A DNA stretch of 35,751 bases from HGM11412 sp045536025 (GTDB lineage Bacteria > Bacillota > Clostridia > Christensenellales > Borkfalkiaceae): NCBI GenBank assembly GCA_045536025.1, contig JAZSMT010000006.1, positions 1 through 35,751 of the forward strand, read 5' to 3'. Under the pieces are notes generated by a model, which saw only the letters and a list, made by a program, of their open reading frames with translations, did not search any database and was not told where the DNA came from. Positions 6,859 through 14,364 of this stretch are shown piece by piece; positions within the stretch are counted from its first letter, which is position 1; each line of letters starts with the position of its first letter. A program made the translations under genes and the position numbers.

Positions 6859-7239
6859 TTAAAATAAGCTCGACGTAATAACCAAATCAGCCGTAGCTAC
6901 GTTAGTTGCAATAGCAACGTTATAAACGTTTGCTATTCTAAGAAGAGCCTTAACGTCAGGATCGTGAGGCTGAGCAGTTAGCGGGTCACAAAGGAATAAA
7001 ACAAAATCAATTTCGCCTTGTGCTAGTTTTGAGCCTATTTGTTGGTCACCACCTAAAGGTCCTGATAAATAGCCTTTAATTTCAAGCCCTGTTGCCTCGT
7101 GAATACGCTTAGCGGTAGTGCCCGTACCGCACAAAGAATAATTTGATAAAATCTCTTTATTCTTAATAGCCCACTCTACTATTTCTTGCTTTTTACTGTC
7201 GTGCGCAATAAGCGCAATAGTTTTAATAATTTTATTCAT
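6859..7239 (-). CDS. mgsA: Methylglyoxal synthase
   Basis: A 126-residue protein that converts dihydroxyacetone phosphate to methylglyoxal and phosphate, a glycolysis bypass that relieves sugar-phosphate stress. The family signature GYLSGPLGGDQQIG (from about residue 57) contains the catalytic Asp, and FLCDPLTAQPHDPDVKALLR follows (residues 82-101). The length fits the short bacterial form lacking a C-terminal extension. AGGAG precedes the ATG by 5 bases. It lies downstream of rny with the rny terminator hairpin in the 42-bp gap, so it may have its own expression or be read through. Confidence 0.93.
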   Translation of the reverse strand: MNKIIKTIALIAHDSKKQEIVEWAIKNKEILSNYSLCGTGTTAKRIHEATGLEIKGYLSGPLGGDQQIGSKLAQGEIDFVLFLCDPLTAQPHDPDVKALLRIANVYNVAIATNVATADLVITSSLF

Positions 7240-7252
7240 TAGTTCTCCTAAA

Positions 7253-7278
7253 AAAGGCGCTATTTTTATAGCGCCTTT
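7253..7278 (-). terminator. rny terminator
   Basis: Perfect 10-bp stem AAAGGCGCTA / TAGCGCCTTT (7253-7262, 7269-7278) with a T-rich run on the minus strand, directly after the rny stop. Confidence 0.75.
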
Positions 7279-7281
7279 AAA

Positions 7282-8880
7282 TTATTTTGCATATTCAACG
7301 CTACGTGATTCTCTTATAACGTTTACTTTGATTTGACCGGGATATTCCATAGATTCTTCAATCTTTTTAGCAATGTCTTTTGCAAGGAACATTGCTTGAC
7401 TATCGTCAATCATTTCAGGTTTGACGATTACTCTAACCTCTCTACCAGCTTGAATTGCATACGCCTTTTCAACGCCCTTAAAGTCAGTAGCAAGCTCTTC
7501 AAGTTGTTCAAGCCTCTTAACGTAGCTAGACTCAATTTCTTTTCTAGCACCAGGTCTAACACCCGAAATCGCGTCAGCCGCTTGCACGAGAACTGCTTCA
7601 ATACATCTTGGTTCTACGTCGCCATGGTGAGATTCGATACAGTTAATAACGAACTTGTTTTCTTTATACTTTTTAGCAAGCTCTACACCGAGTGCAATGT
7701 GCGTGCCCTCGTTTTCAAAGTCAACCGCTTTGCCGATATCGTGAAGAAGCCCTCCGCGTTTAGCAAGTGCTACGTCAGCACCGAGTTCTTGAGCCATAAG
7801 CCCTGCTAACCTTGAAACCTCTAACGAGTGCTTAAGCACGTTTTGACCGTAACTAGTTCTAAATTTAAGTTTACCTAAAATTTTGATAAGCTCGGGATGA
7901 ACGTTATATACACCCGTTTCAAAAGTAGCCGATTCGCCAGCCTCTTTAATAATATTGTCAAGGTCTTTTTTAACCTTTTCAACCGTTTCTTCAATACGAG
8001 TTGGCTGAATTCTACCGTCCGTAATTAATTTTTCAAGCGCACGGCGAGCAACCTCACGACGAACGGGGTCAAAACCAGATGCAACAACAACCTCCGGCGT
8101 ATCGTCGATTATTAATCTAATACCCGTTGCATTTTCAAGCGCGGTTATATTTCTACCCTCTCTACCTATTAAACGAGCCTTCATATCGTCGTTAGGAATT
8201 GAGATTGACGTTACGGTGAGCTCGTTGCTTTGATCTACCGCACAGCGCTGAATTGCAAGCGAAATAATTTCTTTTGCTTTTTTATCAGCCTCGTCTTTTG
8301 CTTGCTGTTCTGCGTTGCGAACGTAGCCTGCAACCTCACGGCGAGCCTCGTCCTTAACGTCTTCCATAATAATGGTTTTTGCTTCTTCTTGAGTCATTTG
8401 AGCAACCTTTTCAAGTTCTTGCACGAACACTTCGTGTTGCGTTTCAAGTTTTTGAATAAGTTGATCAGCTTCGGCGTGCTTTCTCTCAAGGTTTTTTGAA
8501 AGATTTTCAACTTCTTCAGTACGCTTTAATAAAGTGGCGTCTTTTTTATTTAAAAGCTCGTCTTTTTGATTTAAGCGTTGTTCAATTTTTTGAAGTTCAG
8601 CTCTCTTTTCCTTAGTTTCTTTGTCAAATTCAGTTCTTAAATTTAATTCCTGTTCCTTGATTTTAACGATAGCGTCCTTTTTAAGAGCGCGACACTCGTT
8701 CTCGGCATTTGCTTTCATTTCGGCAACAAGCCTTTCAGTTGAATCGAGTTTATTTTTACGAACTACGTTCGAAATTAGGTAAAATACGACTGCTCCTACA
8801 GCAAGCCCTACAACCCCACCGATAACACCGGCTACAACTGGGTTAAATGCAAGTAACAGGAAGGTTGCGTTTTGTAACAT
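7282..8880 (-). CDS. rny: Ribonuclease Y
   Basis: A 532-residue membrane-anchored endoribonuclease that starts bulk mRNA decay in Gram-positive bacteria. Domains in order: an N-terminal membrane helix (about residues 14-38), a long charged coiled coil (45-200), a KH RNA-binding domain with GREGRNITALENATG (from about 237), and an HD phosphodiesterase domain with HDIGKA near residue 378 and a second histidine cluster (ESHHGDVE). It ends in the conserved VIRESRSVEYAK tail. AAGGAGGG lies 6 bases before the ATG. It has its own promoter and terminator, so it is probably monocistronic. Confidence 0.95.
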   Translation of the reverse strand: MLQNATFLLLAFNPVVAGVIGGVVGLAVGAVVFYLISNVVRKNKLDSTERLVAEMKANAENECRALKKDAIVKIKEQELNLRTEFDKETKEKRAELQKIEQRLNQKDELLNKKDATLLKRTEEVENLSKNLERKHAEADQLIQKLETQHEVFVQELEKVAQMTQEEAKTIIMEDVKDEARREVAGYVRNAEQQAKDEADKKAKEIISLAIQRCAVDQSNELTVTSISIPNDDMKARLIGREGRNITALENATGIRLIIDDTPEVVVASGFDPVRREVARRALEKLITDGRIQPTRIEETVEKVKKDLDNIIKEAGESATFETGVYNVHPELIKILGKLKFRTSYGQNVLKHSLEVSRLAGLMAQELGADVALAKRGGLLHDIGKAVDFENEGTHIALGVELAKKYKENKFVINCIESHHGDVEPRCIEAVLVQAADAISGVRPGARKEIESSYVKRLEQLEELATDFKGVEKAYAIQAGREVRVIVKPEMIDDSQAMFLAKDIAKKIEESMEYPGQIKVNVIRESRSVEYAK

Positions 8881-8963
8881 AACGTTACCCTCCTTAGAAA
8901 ATATTTATATAATTGTAAGTTAAAAACAAATTTCTTTGTAGACTTATGCTTATATATGTATAT

Positions 8964-8992
8964 ATTTTAATATAAAACTACCCAAAAGTCAA
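8964..8992 (-). promoter_or_regulatory. SigA-type promoter of rny
   Basis: Minus-strand TTGACT (8987-8992) and TAAAAT (8964-8969) with a 17-bp spacer. This predicts a leader of about 75 nt before rny. Confidence 0.65.
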
Positions 8993-9017
8993 TATCATTT
9001 AATAAAGTATTGACGTA

Positions 9018-9050
9018 AAAAACCCCGAAATCTCACAATTTCGGGGTTTT
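9018..9050 (-). terminator. Terminator of the first BspA-like lipoprotein gene
   Basis: Strong 13-bp stem AAAACCCCGAAAT / ATTTCGGGGTTTT (9019-9031, 9038-9050) with a 6-nt loop, 15 bp past the stop codon at 9066. Confidence 0.85.
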
Positions 9051-9065
9051 AATAAATTAAATTAT

Positions 9066-10124
9066 TTAGTCGTTAGGAACAGGATCGCCGTTTTGGTCGT
9101 AATGCCACTCATCTTTAAAATAAATTTTACTAGAACCACTCCAACCGTCAACGTATCCGTATTTAGTTATAGCTTTATCTTCTTCGTTTATAAAATTACC
9201 ACTTTCGTCACGTAATTTTCTTGGTATAGTGAGAGCTTCAAGCTCTTCAGTAGTAATATTCAAAAATAAATCTGGAGCACAATGTGCAAAAAGTATAAAC
9301 TGCGGTTCAAGTTTTCCAGTATTTCCTTTGAATGAACTTTCTGGCAATGATACTAAAGATGCGGGTAAAACAACCTTTTTTAAACCTTTTACGTCTAAAA
9401 AATTACGTGGAGTAATTTCAGTTACGGAATTACCTATTACTAATTCTTCTAAAACACCGCAACCGGTAAACACGTAACTTGTAATTTTTTCAACACCGTT
9501 TCCAACGACTACGCGTTTAAGGCCAGAACAATACATAACGGTGTAAACGAGGTTGCCTTTTACGGAATTTGGTATAATCATTTCTTCAATGTTACTATAA
9601 CAGAAGGCACCATCTCCAATCCTTAATAAACCTTCGTTTAACTTGATTGATTCAAGTTTAATATCACATCTACCTATAACACCATTTTCATTATAGCTAC
9701 TTAAAGCAAAGTCTGCAACGGATATAACGGGAAGAGGCTCACTATCTTCTTCGCCTTTATAGTATTTAGGAATTTCAACGTGATAAAAGTTTGGCGACAT
9801 ATCCTCGTCGTAATCATATACCTGGTAACCCACTACACCGTCTATAGTTACTTTGCGATACATAAGGTTATGGCAAGGAAAATAATATCCGCATTTACAT
9901 TTTCCAACCAAATTGCCAGACTTTGGATTATAATGCTCACCGTAGTCGACGGGGGCGCCATCACCATTTATTTGTGGGCGCCAATGATGTGTTTCGTTAA
10001 ACAGGTATTCATTTGAATATACTGGCTCTGTAGAGCCTGAATCATCGGGACTGCAAGCCGTAATCATAACCGTTACGGATAAAGTAACGACTATACTTAA
10101 TATCAAGCTTAATATTTTTCTCAC
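9066..10124 (-). CDS. BspA-type leucine-rich-repeat lipoprotein, copy 1
   Basis: A 352-residue predicted surface lipoprotein. The N-terminus is a lipoprotein signal peptide with lipobox ITAC and the lipidated Cys at residue 24. Next comes a compact module with His46-His47, His64 and CKCGYYFPCHN (Cys76, Cys78, Cys84, His85), which looks able to bind a metal. A BspA-like (LRR_5) repeat region runs from about residue 110 to 270, with repeats such as LRIGDGAFCYSNIEEMIIPN. The protein ends in HYDQNGDPVPND. It is near-identical through most of its length to the next gene at 10245-11351, so the two are recent tandem duplicates. Such proteins usually mediate adhesion or surface recognition; the ligand is unknown. 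It has its own promoter and terminator. Confidence 0.82.
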   Translation of the reverse strand: MRKILSLILSIVVTLSVTVMITACSPDDSGSTEPVYSNEYLFNETHHWRPQINGDGAPVDYGEHYNPKSGNLVGKCKCGYYFPCHNLMYRKVTIDGVVGYQVYDYDEDMSPNFYHVEIPKYYKGEEDSEPLPVISVADFALSSYNENGVIGRCDIKLESIKLNEGLLRIGDGAFCYSNIEEMIIPNSVKGNLVYTVMYCSGLKRVVVGNGVEKITSYVFTGCGVLEELVIGNSVTEITPRNFLDVKGLKKVVLPASLVSLPESSFKGNTGKLEPQFILFAHCAPDLFLNITTEELEALTIPRKLRDESGNFINEEDKAITKYGYVDGWSGSSKIYFKDEWHYDQNGDPVPND

Positions 10125-10154
10125 TAAAGTACTCCTTGTATCAATTTTTAGTTA

Positions 10155-10182
10155 TTTTTACATGGTTATAAACTACTGTCAA
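10155..10182 (-). promoter_or_regulatory. Promoter of lipoprotein copy 1
   Basis: Minus-strand TTGACA (10177-10182) and TAAAAA (10155-10160), spacer 16 bp, about 30 bp upstream of the ATG. AAGGAG stands before the start codon. Confidence 0.5.
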
Positions 10183-10198
10183 CACCAAATAAATAAAC

Positions 10199-10226
10199 AA
10201 ATCTCAAGAAATTTATTTCGAGATTT
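10199..10226 (-). terminator. Terminator of lipoprotein copy 2
   Basis: Hairpin with outer stem AAATCTC / GAGATTT (10199-10205, 10220-10226) and an AT-rich inner stem, followed on the minus strand by a T-rich stretch, 18 bp past the stop codon. Confidence 0.6.
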
Positions 10227-10244
10227 ATTATTGTAAAGGCTATT

Positions 10245-11351
10245 TTAAACTACGTCGTCAAACATGCCGTCGTCTTCAACGTTATCGTCTGCGTTTTCAC
10301 CGCCAACACCCATAAAAGGAACAGGATCGCCGTTTTGGTCGTAATGCCACTCGCCTTTGAAATAAATTTTACTAGAACCACTCCAACCGTCAACGTATCT
10401 GTCTTTAGTTATAGCTTTATCTTCTTCGTTTATAATATTACCACTTTCGTCACGTAATTTTCTTGGTATAGTGAGAGCTTCAAGCTCTTCACTAGTAATA
10501 TTCAAAAATAAATCTGGAGCACAATCTGCAAAAAGCTTAAACTGCGGTTCAGGTTCTCCAGTATTTCCTTCAAAAGAAGTTTCTGGTATTGATGTTAAAG
10601 ACGCGGGTAAAACAACCTTATTTAAATTCTTTACGTATAAAAAATTACGTGGAGTAATTTCAGTTACGGAATTACCTATTACTAATTCTTCTAAAATACT
10701 GCAACCTGTAAACACGTAACTTGTAATTTTTTCAACACCGTTTCCAACGACTACGCGTTTAAGGCCAGAACAATACATAACGGTGTAAACGAGGTTGCCT
10801 TTTACGGAATTTGGTATAATCATTTCTTCAATGTTACTATAACAGAAAGCACCATCTCCAATCCTTAATAAACCTTCGTTTAACTTGATTGATTCAAGTT
10901 TAATATCACATTTACCTATAACACCATTTTCATTATAGCTACTTAAAGCAAAGTCTGCAACGGATATAACGGAAAGTCCTTGGTAAGACTCGGGAATTTC
11001 AACGTGATAAAAGTTTGGCGACATATCCTCGTCGTAATCGTATACCTCGTAACCCACTACACCGTCTATAGTTACTTTGCGATACATAAGGTTATGGCAA
11101 GGAAAATAATATCCGCACTCACACCGACCAACTGAAGTTCCACTTTTAGGGTTAACATGCTCGGCGTAATCCTTTTTCTTGCCACTATTTTCTAATGATT
11201 TGAACCAGTGATGAGTTTCGTCAAACGTATACTCCGTTTCATACTCTTCTTTTTCAGGTTCTTTAATATGTAAAACGAAACAGCCCGACGCCGATAGCGC
11301 TATAGTTAGCGTAAATATGGTCAGCATTAACGTTTTTAAGAATTTTTTCAT
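10245..11351 (-). CDS. BspA-type leucine-rich-repeat lipoprotein, copy 2
   Basis: A 368-residue paralogue of the gene at 9066-10124. The signal peptide ends in lipobox SASGC with Cys24. The same module follows (His47-His48, His65, CECGYYFPCHN with Cys77, Cys79, Cys85, His86), then the BspA-like repeat region. The core from CGYYFPCHN to SSKIYF differs from copy 1 by few residues, and DNA stretches such as 10783-10970 are almost unchanged. In contrast the signal peptide and first 30 mature residues have diverged, a seven-residue insert of copy 1 (EEDSEPL) is missing here, and copy 2 has an extra acidic tail (GGENADDNVEDDGMFDDVV). Different promoters suggest different regulation of two similar surface proteins. 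Confidence 0.82.
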   Translation of the reverse strand: MKKFLKTLMLTIFTLTIALSASGCFVLHIKEPEKEEYETEYTFDETHHWFKSLENSGKKKDYAEHVNPKSGTSVGRCECGYYFPCHNLMYRKVTIDGVVGYEVYDYDEDMSPNFYHVEIPESYQGLSVISVADFALSSYNENGVIGKCDIKLESIKLNEGLLRIGDGAFCYSNIEEMIIPNSVKGNLVYTVMYCSGLKRVVVGNGVEKITSYVFTGCSILEELVIGNSVTEITPRNFLYVKNLNKVVLPASLTSIPETSFEGNTGEPEPQFKLFADCAPDLFLNITSEELEALTIPRKLRDESGNIINEEDKAITKDRYVDGWSGSSKIYFKGEWHYDQNGDPVPFMGVGGENADDNVEDDGMFDDVV

Positions 11352-11367
11352 ACTCGTTCTCCAAAAA

Positions 11368-11409
11368 TTATACTTGTTAAGTATAACATATAGACGGCAA
11401 CGCCGTCAA
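11368..11409 (-). promoter_or_regulatory. Promoter of lipoprotein copy 2 with two perfect dyads
   Basis: Minus-strand TTGACG (11404-11409) and TTATAC (11381-11386), spacer 17 bp. A perfect 8-bp dyad with a 3-nt spacer (TTATACTT-GTT-AAGTATAA, 11368-11386) covers the -10 box and the predicted start. A second dyad (GACGGC-AAC-GCCGTC, 11393-11407) overlaps the -35 box. The whole promoter lies in the 61 bp after the yfbR-like stop. No T run follows the second dyad, so a terminator role is unlikely. Confidence 0.65.
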
Positions 11410-11412
11410 CCG

Positions 11413-11991
11413 TTATTCAAGCTCGTCAAGCGAACAAAGATATCTTGGTGCAATATTTTTCATAAAAAATTTAACTTCTTCGCGCTCACAGGCAGATAAA
11501 TCTTTATAAATTGCCTCTTTTGCCTTTAAGTATTCGCCGTTGCCTGACTTTAACTCTTCTTCGCACTTAATGTACGCGGATATTTTATCAGCGCATTTCA
11601 TAATTTTATACTCTTCAGTGGTTTGGTCGGGAAGAACGTAAGGGGTGTATATATCCTTAAGGTCTTGTGGCAAGGTTTGTAAAAGTTTTTTACACGCCCC
11701 TTTTTCAATATCTTTGTATGCGTGATTTATCTCTTTATTAAAATATTTAATAGGCGTAGGCAAATCACCCGTTATTACCTCGCTAGTTTCGTGATACTGC
11801 GAGTATAAAACGACCTTCAAAACGTCCACCTTACCGCCGAAATATAAATTTTTAATTTCAGCAAGAGCGTGAGCGATAACCGACACCTGCGCAGTATGCT
11901 CCATAACGTTCTCGTCAAACTTAGAGCGCATGAGTGCCCACCTTTTTATATACTTCATTCTGTTAACGTATGCAAAAAAATCGTAATTCAT
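11413..11991 (-). CDS. yfbR: YfbR-like HD-domain 5'-deoxynucleotidase
   Basis: A 192-residue HD-domain phosphohydrolase closely resembling E. coli YfbR, which dephosphorylates deoxyribonucleoside 5'-monophosphates. Alignment by eye is collinear: Arg17-Trp18 in KRWALMR, His32 in MEHTAQ, His67 in YHETSEV, Asp76 in TGDLPTPIKYFN, and the late Asp in CADKISAYIKC. The family's HD pair is here His67-Glu68, a conservative change in a metal ligand. GGAG precedes the ATG. It has its own promoter, divergent from the TPP riboswitch. A role in nucleotide pool cleaning is inferred from the family. Confidence 0.88.
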   Translation of the reverse strand: MNYDFFAYVNRMKYIKRWALMRSKFDENVMEHTAQVSVIAHALAEIKNLYFGGKVDVLKVVLYSQYHETSEVITGDLPTPIKYFNKEINHAYKDIEKGACKKLLQTLPQDLKDIYTPYVLPDQTTEEYKIMKCADKISAYIKCEEELKSGNGEYLKAKEAIYKDLSACEREEVKFFMKNIAPRYLCSLDELE

Positions 11992-12008
11992 AAAAAATCT
12001 CCTTTTCG

Positions 12009-12037
12009 ATTATATCACTCTGGGTTTATTTTTTCAA
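12009..12037 (-). promoter_or_regulatory. Promoter of the yfbR-like gene
   Basis: Minus-strand TTGAAA (12032-12037) and TATAAT (12009-12014), spacer 17 bp, close to the start codon at 11991. Confidence 0.7.
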
Positions 12038-12055
12038 TAGAATAACGTAAAATTG

Positions 12056-12084
12056 TTGACAATCTGCGACAAAATAATTATAAT
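12056..12084 (+). promoter_or_regulatory. Consensus SigA promoter of thiT
   Basis: TTGACA (12056-12061) and TATAAT (12079-12084) with a 17-bp spacer, a perfect consensus. The predicted transcript starts near 12091, just before the TPP aptamer. Confidence 0.85.
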
Positions 12085-12100
12085 TTATTTAACAATAGAA

Positions 12101-12170
12101 CGCAGGGGTGCTACGGCTGAGATTATACCCTTTGAACCTGACCGGATAATTCCGGAATGGAAGACGGATT
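12101..12170 (+). promoter_or_regulatory. TPP riboswitch (THI element) controlling thiT
   Basis: The conserved core is plain: AGGGGTGC, then GCTGAGATTATACCC, TTTGAACCTGA, GGATAATTCCGG and AATGGAAG. These are the pyrimidine-sensing and pyrophosphate-sensing arms of the thiamine pyrophosphate aptamer. A GC stem followed by T residues (12180-12205) downstream acts as expression platform. By family knowledge, TPP binding favours the terminator and shuts off the thiamine transporter. The first nine bases of the leader (12092-12100) are exactly complementary to 12204-12212, next to the ribosome site. Confidence 0.95.
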
Positions 12171-12179
12171 TTTTTAGTT

Positions 12180-12205
12180 GCGCCCAAATTTTTTTGGCGC
12201 TTTTT
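12180..12205 (+). terminator. Riboswitch-controlled terminator before thiT
   Basis: Stem GCGCC / GGCGC (12180-12184, 12196-12200) followed by five T, between the TPP aptamer and the thiT ribosome site. Confidence 0.8.
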
Positions 12206-12221
12206 CTATTGTAGGAGGTTT

Positions 12222-12887
12222 ATGTTTAATTTTTCACACTTACTCGCGGTAGATACGACTGAAATAGTCGTATCGGCATCAGTTGTTGCAATCGTTATTT
12301 TATTTATAACGGCGTTTGCAATAGGCAGTAAAAAAGCGGTATTTTCTACTAAAAAAATTACCGCAATAGCGCTTGCGATAGCGCTTACGACGACGCTTTC
12401 TTTCTTAAAGTTTTCGTTGCCGTTTGGCGGTAGTATTACCGTTTTCAGCTTAGTTCCGATAATTATAGTTTCTTACTATTACGGATTTTACTACGGCTTG
12501 TTCACGGGATTTATTACGGGGCTACTTCAATTTATTACGTCGCCGTATATCTTAACACCGCTTACCTTTTTCCTCGATTATATTTTTGCTTTTTCGGCAG
12601 TATGCTTTGCTGGAATATTCAAAAAAATAATCAAAAATCCTACCCTTAACGTTAGCTTGGGTACGGTAGCATTTTACGTTGTTAGATACGTAATGCACTT
12701 ATTGTCCGGAATTATCTACTTTAACGCAGGCTGGGTTACCGAAGGCTTTCCGACAAGTAGCGCGTTTATTTACTCGCTTTGCTATAACGCCGTGTATATA
12801 TTCCCCGACATGATAATAGCGTTACTATTTATAATTCCCTTCTCAACACGTAAAGTTTTCAAAGAAAATTTACTGCTTAACAACTAA
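12222..12887 (+). CDS. thiT: Energy-coupling-factor thiamine transporter S component
   Basis: A 221-residue polytopic membrane protein of the ThiT family, which binds thiamine and works with the shared ECF ATPase module. Family features are LPFGGSITVFSLVPIIIVSYYYG, GLLQFITSPY, YVVRYVMHLLSGIIYF and SLCYNAVYIFPDMII. About 35 residues with an extra N-terminal hydrophobic helix (residues 15-34) precede the usual start of the family (180-200 residues). AGGAGG lies 3 bases before the ATG. The TPP riboswitch directly upstream confirms the substrate. No ecfA or ecfT genes are nearby, as is usual for group II ECF systems. Confidence 0.95.
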   Translation: MFNFSHLLAVDTTEIVVSASVVAIVILFITAFAIGSKKAVFSTKKITAIALAIALTTTLSFLKFSLPFGGSITVFSLVPIIIVSYYYGFYYGLFTGFITGLLQFITSPYILTPLTFFLDYIFAFSAVCFAGIFKKIIKNPTLNVSLGTVAFYVVRYVMHLLSGIIYFNAGWVTEGFPTSSAFIYSLCYNAVYIFPDMIIALLFIIPFSTRKVFKENLLLNN

Positions 12888-12890
12888 AAG

Positions 12891-12919
12891 AAAATCCCTC
12901 GAATACGAGGGATTTTTTT
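12891..12919. terminator. Bidirectional terminator between thiT and cysK
   Basis: Perfect 11-bp stem AAAATCCCTCG / CGAGGGATTTT (12891-12901, 12906-12916) with AATA loop and T runs on both strands, between convergent genes. It touches the cysK stop codon. Confidence 0.85.
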
Positions 12920-13844
12920 AATCAAACAATTCAGTTGAAAGATATTTTTCTGCGCCGTCAGGTAAAATTATAACGATATTTTTATCGATATAATCAAGAT
13001 TTTTAGCAATTTCACAACCAGCGCATACGCTTGCGCCCGAAGATATTCCCGATAAGATGCCCTCGTGCTTTGCAAGAAGTTTTGAATATTTTATCGCATC
13101 GTCGTCGCTTACTTTAATAACCCCGTCGTACACGCTTAAGTTTAAGGTTTTAGGGATAAAGCCTGCGCCTATTCCTTGAATTTTATGACTGCCCGCCCTT
13201 TCGCCCGACAACACCGCGCTAGAATACGGCTCAACGGCAAAAACTTTGACGTTTGAATTTTTCTCTTTTAAAAATTCGCCTGTTCCTGATAGCGTTCCGC
13301 CTGTTCCAACGGCTGAAACAAACACGTCAACCTTTCCGTCTAAATCTTCCCAAATCTCTCTACCCGTAGTTAAATAGTGGGTTTGAGGGTTAGCAGGATT
13401 TTCAAACTGCCCTGCTAAGATAGAGTTTGGTATTTGTTTTAATAGTTCGTTTGCTTTATCGATAGCGCCTTGCATGCCTAAATCTTTATCGGTTAAAACG
13501 ATTTCAGCGCCATACGCCTTTAAAAGCTTTCTACGCTCGATACTCATACTTTCAGGCATTGTAAGTATTACTTTATACCCTTTTAATAAACAAACGAGCG
13601 AAAGCCCAATACCCGTATTACCACTCGTAGGCTCGATAATAACGCTACCATTTTTAAGCCTACCATCTTTTTCGGCGGTTTCTATTATATTTTTTGCAAC
13701 CCTATCTTTAACGCTACCCGCGGGATTAAAACTTTCAAGCTTTGCATATAAGTTAACCTTTAAATTAAGTGCCTTTTCTAACCTTGAAAGCCTAACAATC
13801 GGCGTATTACCAACAAGGTCTAATATGGATGAATATACTTTCAT
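12918..13844 (-). CDS. cysK: Cysteine synthase (O-acetylserine sulfhydrylase)
   Basis: A 308-residue PLP enzyme that makes cysteine from O-acetylserine and sulfide. The PLP lysine lies in NPAGSVKDR (about residues 41-49), the substrate loop is PTSGNTGIGL, and the PLP-phosphate loop is GTGGTLSGTG. The late SSG motif (GISSGAS) is present. Length fits CysK rather than cystathionine beta-synthase. AGAGG precedes the ATG. It lies downstream of rplS, separated by the rplS terminator, and is convergent with thiT. No cysE is adjacent. A CysM-type enzyme cannot be excluded from sequence alone. Confidence 0.92.
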   Translation of the reverse strand: MKVYSSILDLVGNTPIVRLSRLEKALNLKVNLYAKLESFNPAGSVKDRVAKNIIETAEKDGRLKNGSVIIEPTSGNTGIGLSLVCLLKGYKVILTMPESMSIERRKLLKAYGAEIVLTDKDLGMQGAIDKANELLKQIPNSILAGQFENPANPQTHYLTTGREIWEDLDGKVDVFVSAVGTGGTLSGTGEFLKEKNSNVKVFAVEPYSSAVLSGERAGSHKIQGIGAGFIPKTLNLSVYDGVIKVSDDDAIKYSKLLAKHEGILSGISSGASVCAGCEIAKNLDYIDKNIVIILPDGAEKYLSTELFD

Positions 13845-13862
13845 AATAACCTCTTATAAGCA

Positions 13863-13892
13863 AAAAAGCGCGTTTTTTACAACGCGCTTTTT
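13863..13892 (-). terminator. rplS terminator
   Basis: Stem AAAAAGCGCGTT / AACGCGCTTTTT (13863-13874, 13881-13892) directly after the rplS stop, with a T run on the minus strand. Confidence 0.85.
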
Positions 13893-13894
13893 GA

Positions 13895-14239
13895 TTAACG
13901 AATAACTTCTTTAACTTTTGCTGCCTTACCGGTAAGATTTCTAAGGTAGTAAAGTTTAGCGCGTCTAACAGCACCTTTCTTAACTACTTTGATATCGGTA
14001 ATTTTAGGCGAGTGAAGAGGGAAAGTTCTTTCAACGCCGATACCGAAGCTTATTCTTCTAACGGTAAAGGTTTCACTAATGCTACCGCCACGCTTAGCGA
14101 TTACAACGCCTTCGTATGCTTGAATTCTTTCTCTCGTACCTTCTACTACTTTAACAGATACCCTAACAGTATCGCCAACGTTAAAGGAAGGAACTTCTTT
14201 TTTTACGTTTTCATTGTTAATTTGATCAATTATATTCAT
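13895..14239 (-). CDS. rplS: 50S ribosomal protein L19
   Basis: A 114-residue L19 with the family motifs PSFNVGDTVRVSVKVVEGTRER, FEGVV-like YEGVVIAKRGG, TFTVRRISFGIGVERTFPLHSP and the basic tail RRAKLYYLRNLTGKAAKVKE. L19 sits at the 30S-50S interface. In Bacillus it directly follows trmD; here it is separated from trmD by four genes and has its own promoter and terminator. GGAGGT lies before the ATG. Confidence 0.97.
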   Translation of the reverse strand: MNIIDQINNENVKKEVPSFNVGDTVRVSVKVVEGTRERIQAYEGVVIAKRGGSISETFTVRRISFGIGVERTFPLHSPKITDIKVVKKGAVRRAKLYYLRNLTGKAAKVKEVIR

Positions 14240-14307
14240 GACTTATACCTCCATAATTACGCGGTGTTCATTACTAATTTTAAGAGGACCACCCGAAGTC
14301 TTTAAAT

Positions 14308-14338
14308 ATTCTATCATAAAGCTTGCATAATTGCAAGC
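14308..14338 (-). promoter_or_regulatory. rplS promoter with dyad over the -35 box
   Basis: Minus-strand TTGCAA (14331-14336) and TAGAAT (14308-14313), spacer 17 bp. A perfect dyad GCTTGCA-TAAT-TGCAAGC (14321-14338) overlaps the -35 box. The leader of about 60 nt could hold an L19 autoregulatory structure, but I could not confirm one. Confidence 0.65.
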
Positions 14339-14364
14339 AATTTTACATCGTTTTTTAAAAAAAT

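Noticed and set aside
14240..14307. L19 autoregulatory leader structure
   Set aside because: A short leader exists, but I could not build a convincing conserved fold by eye; a covariance-model search would decide.
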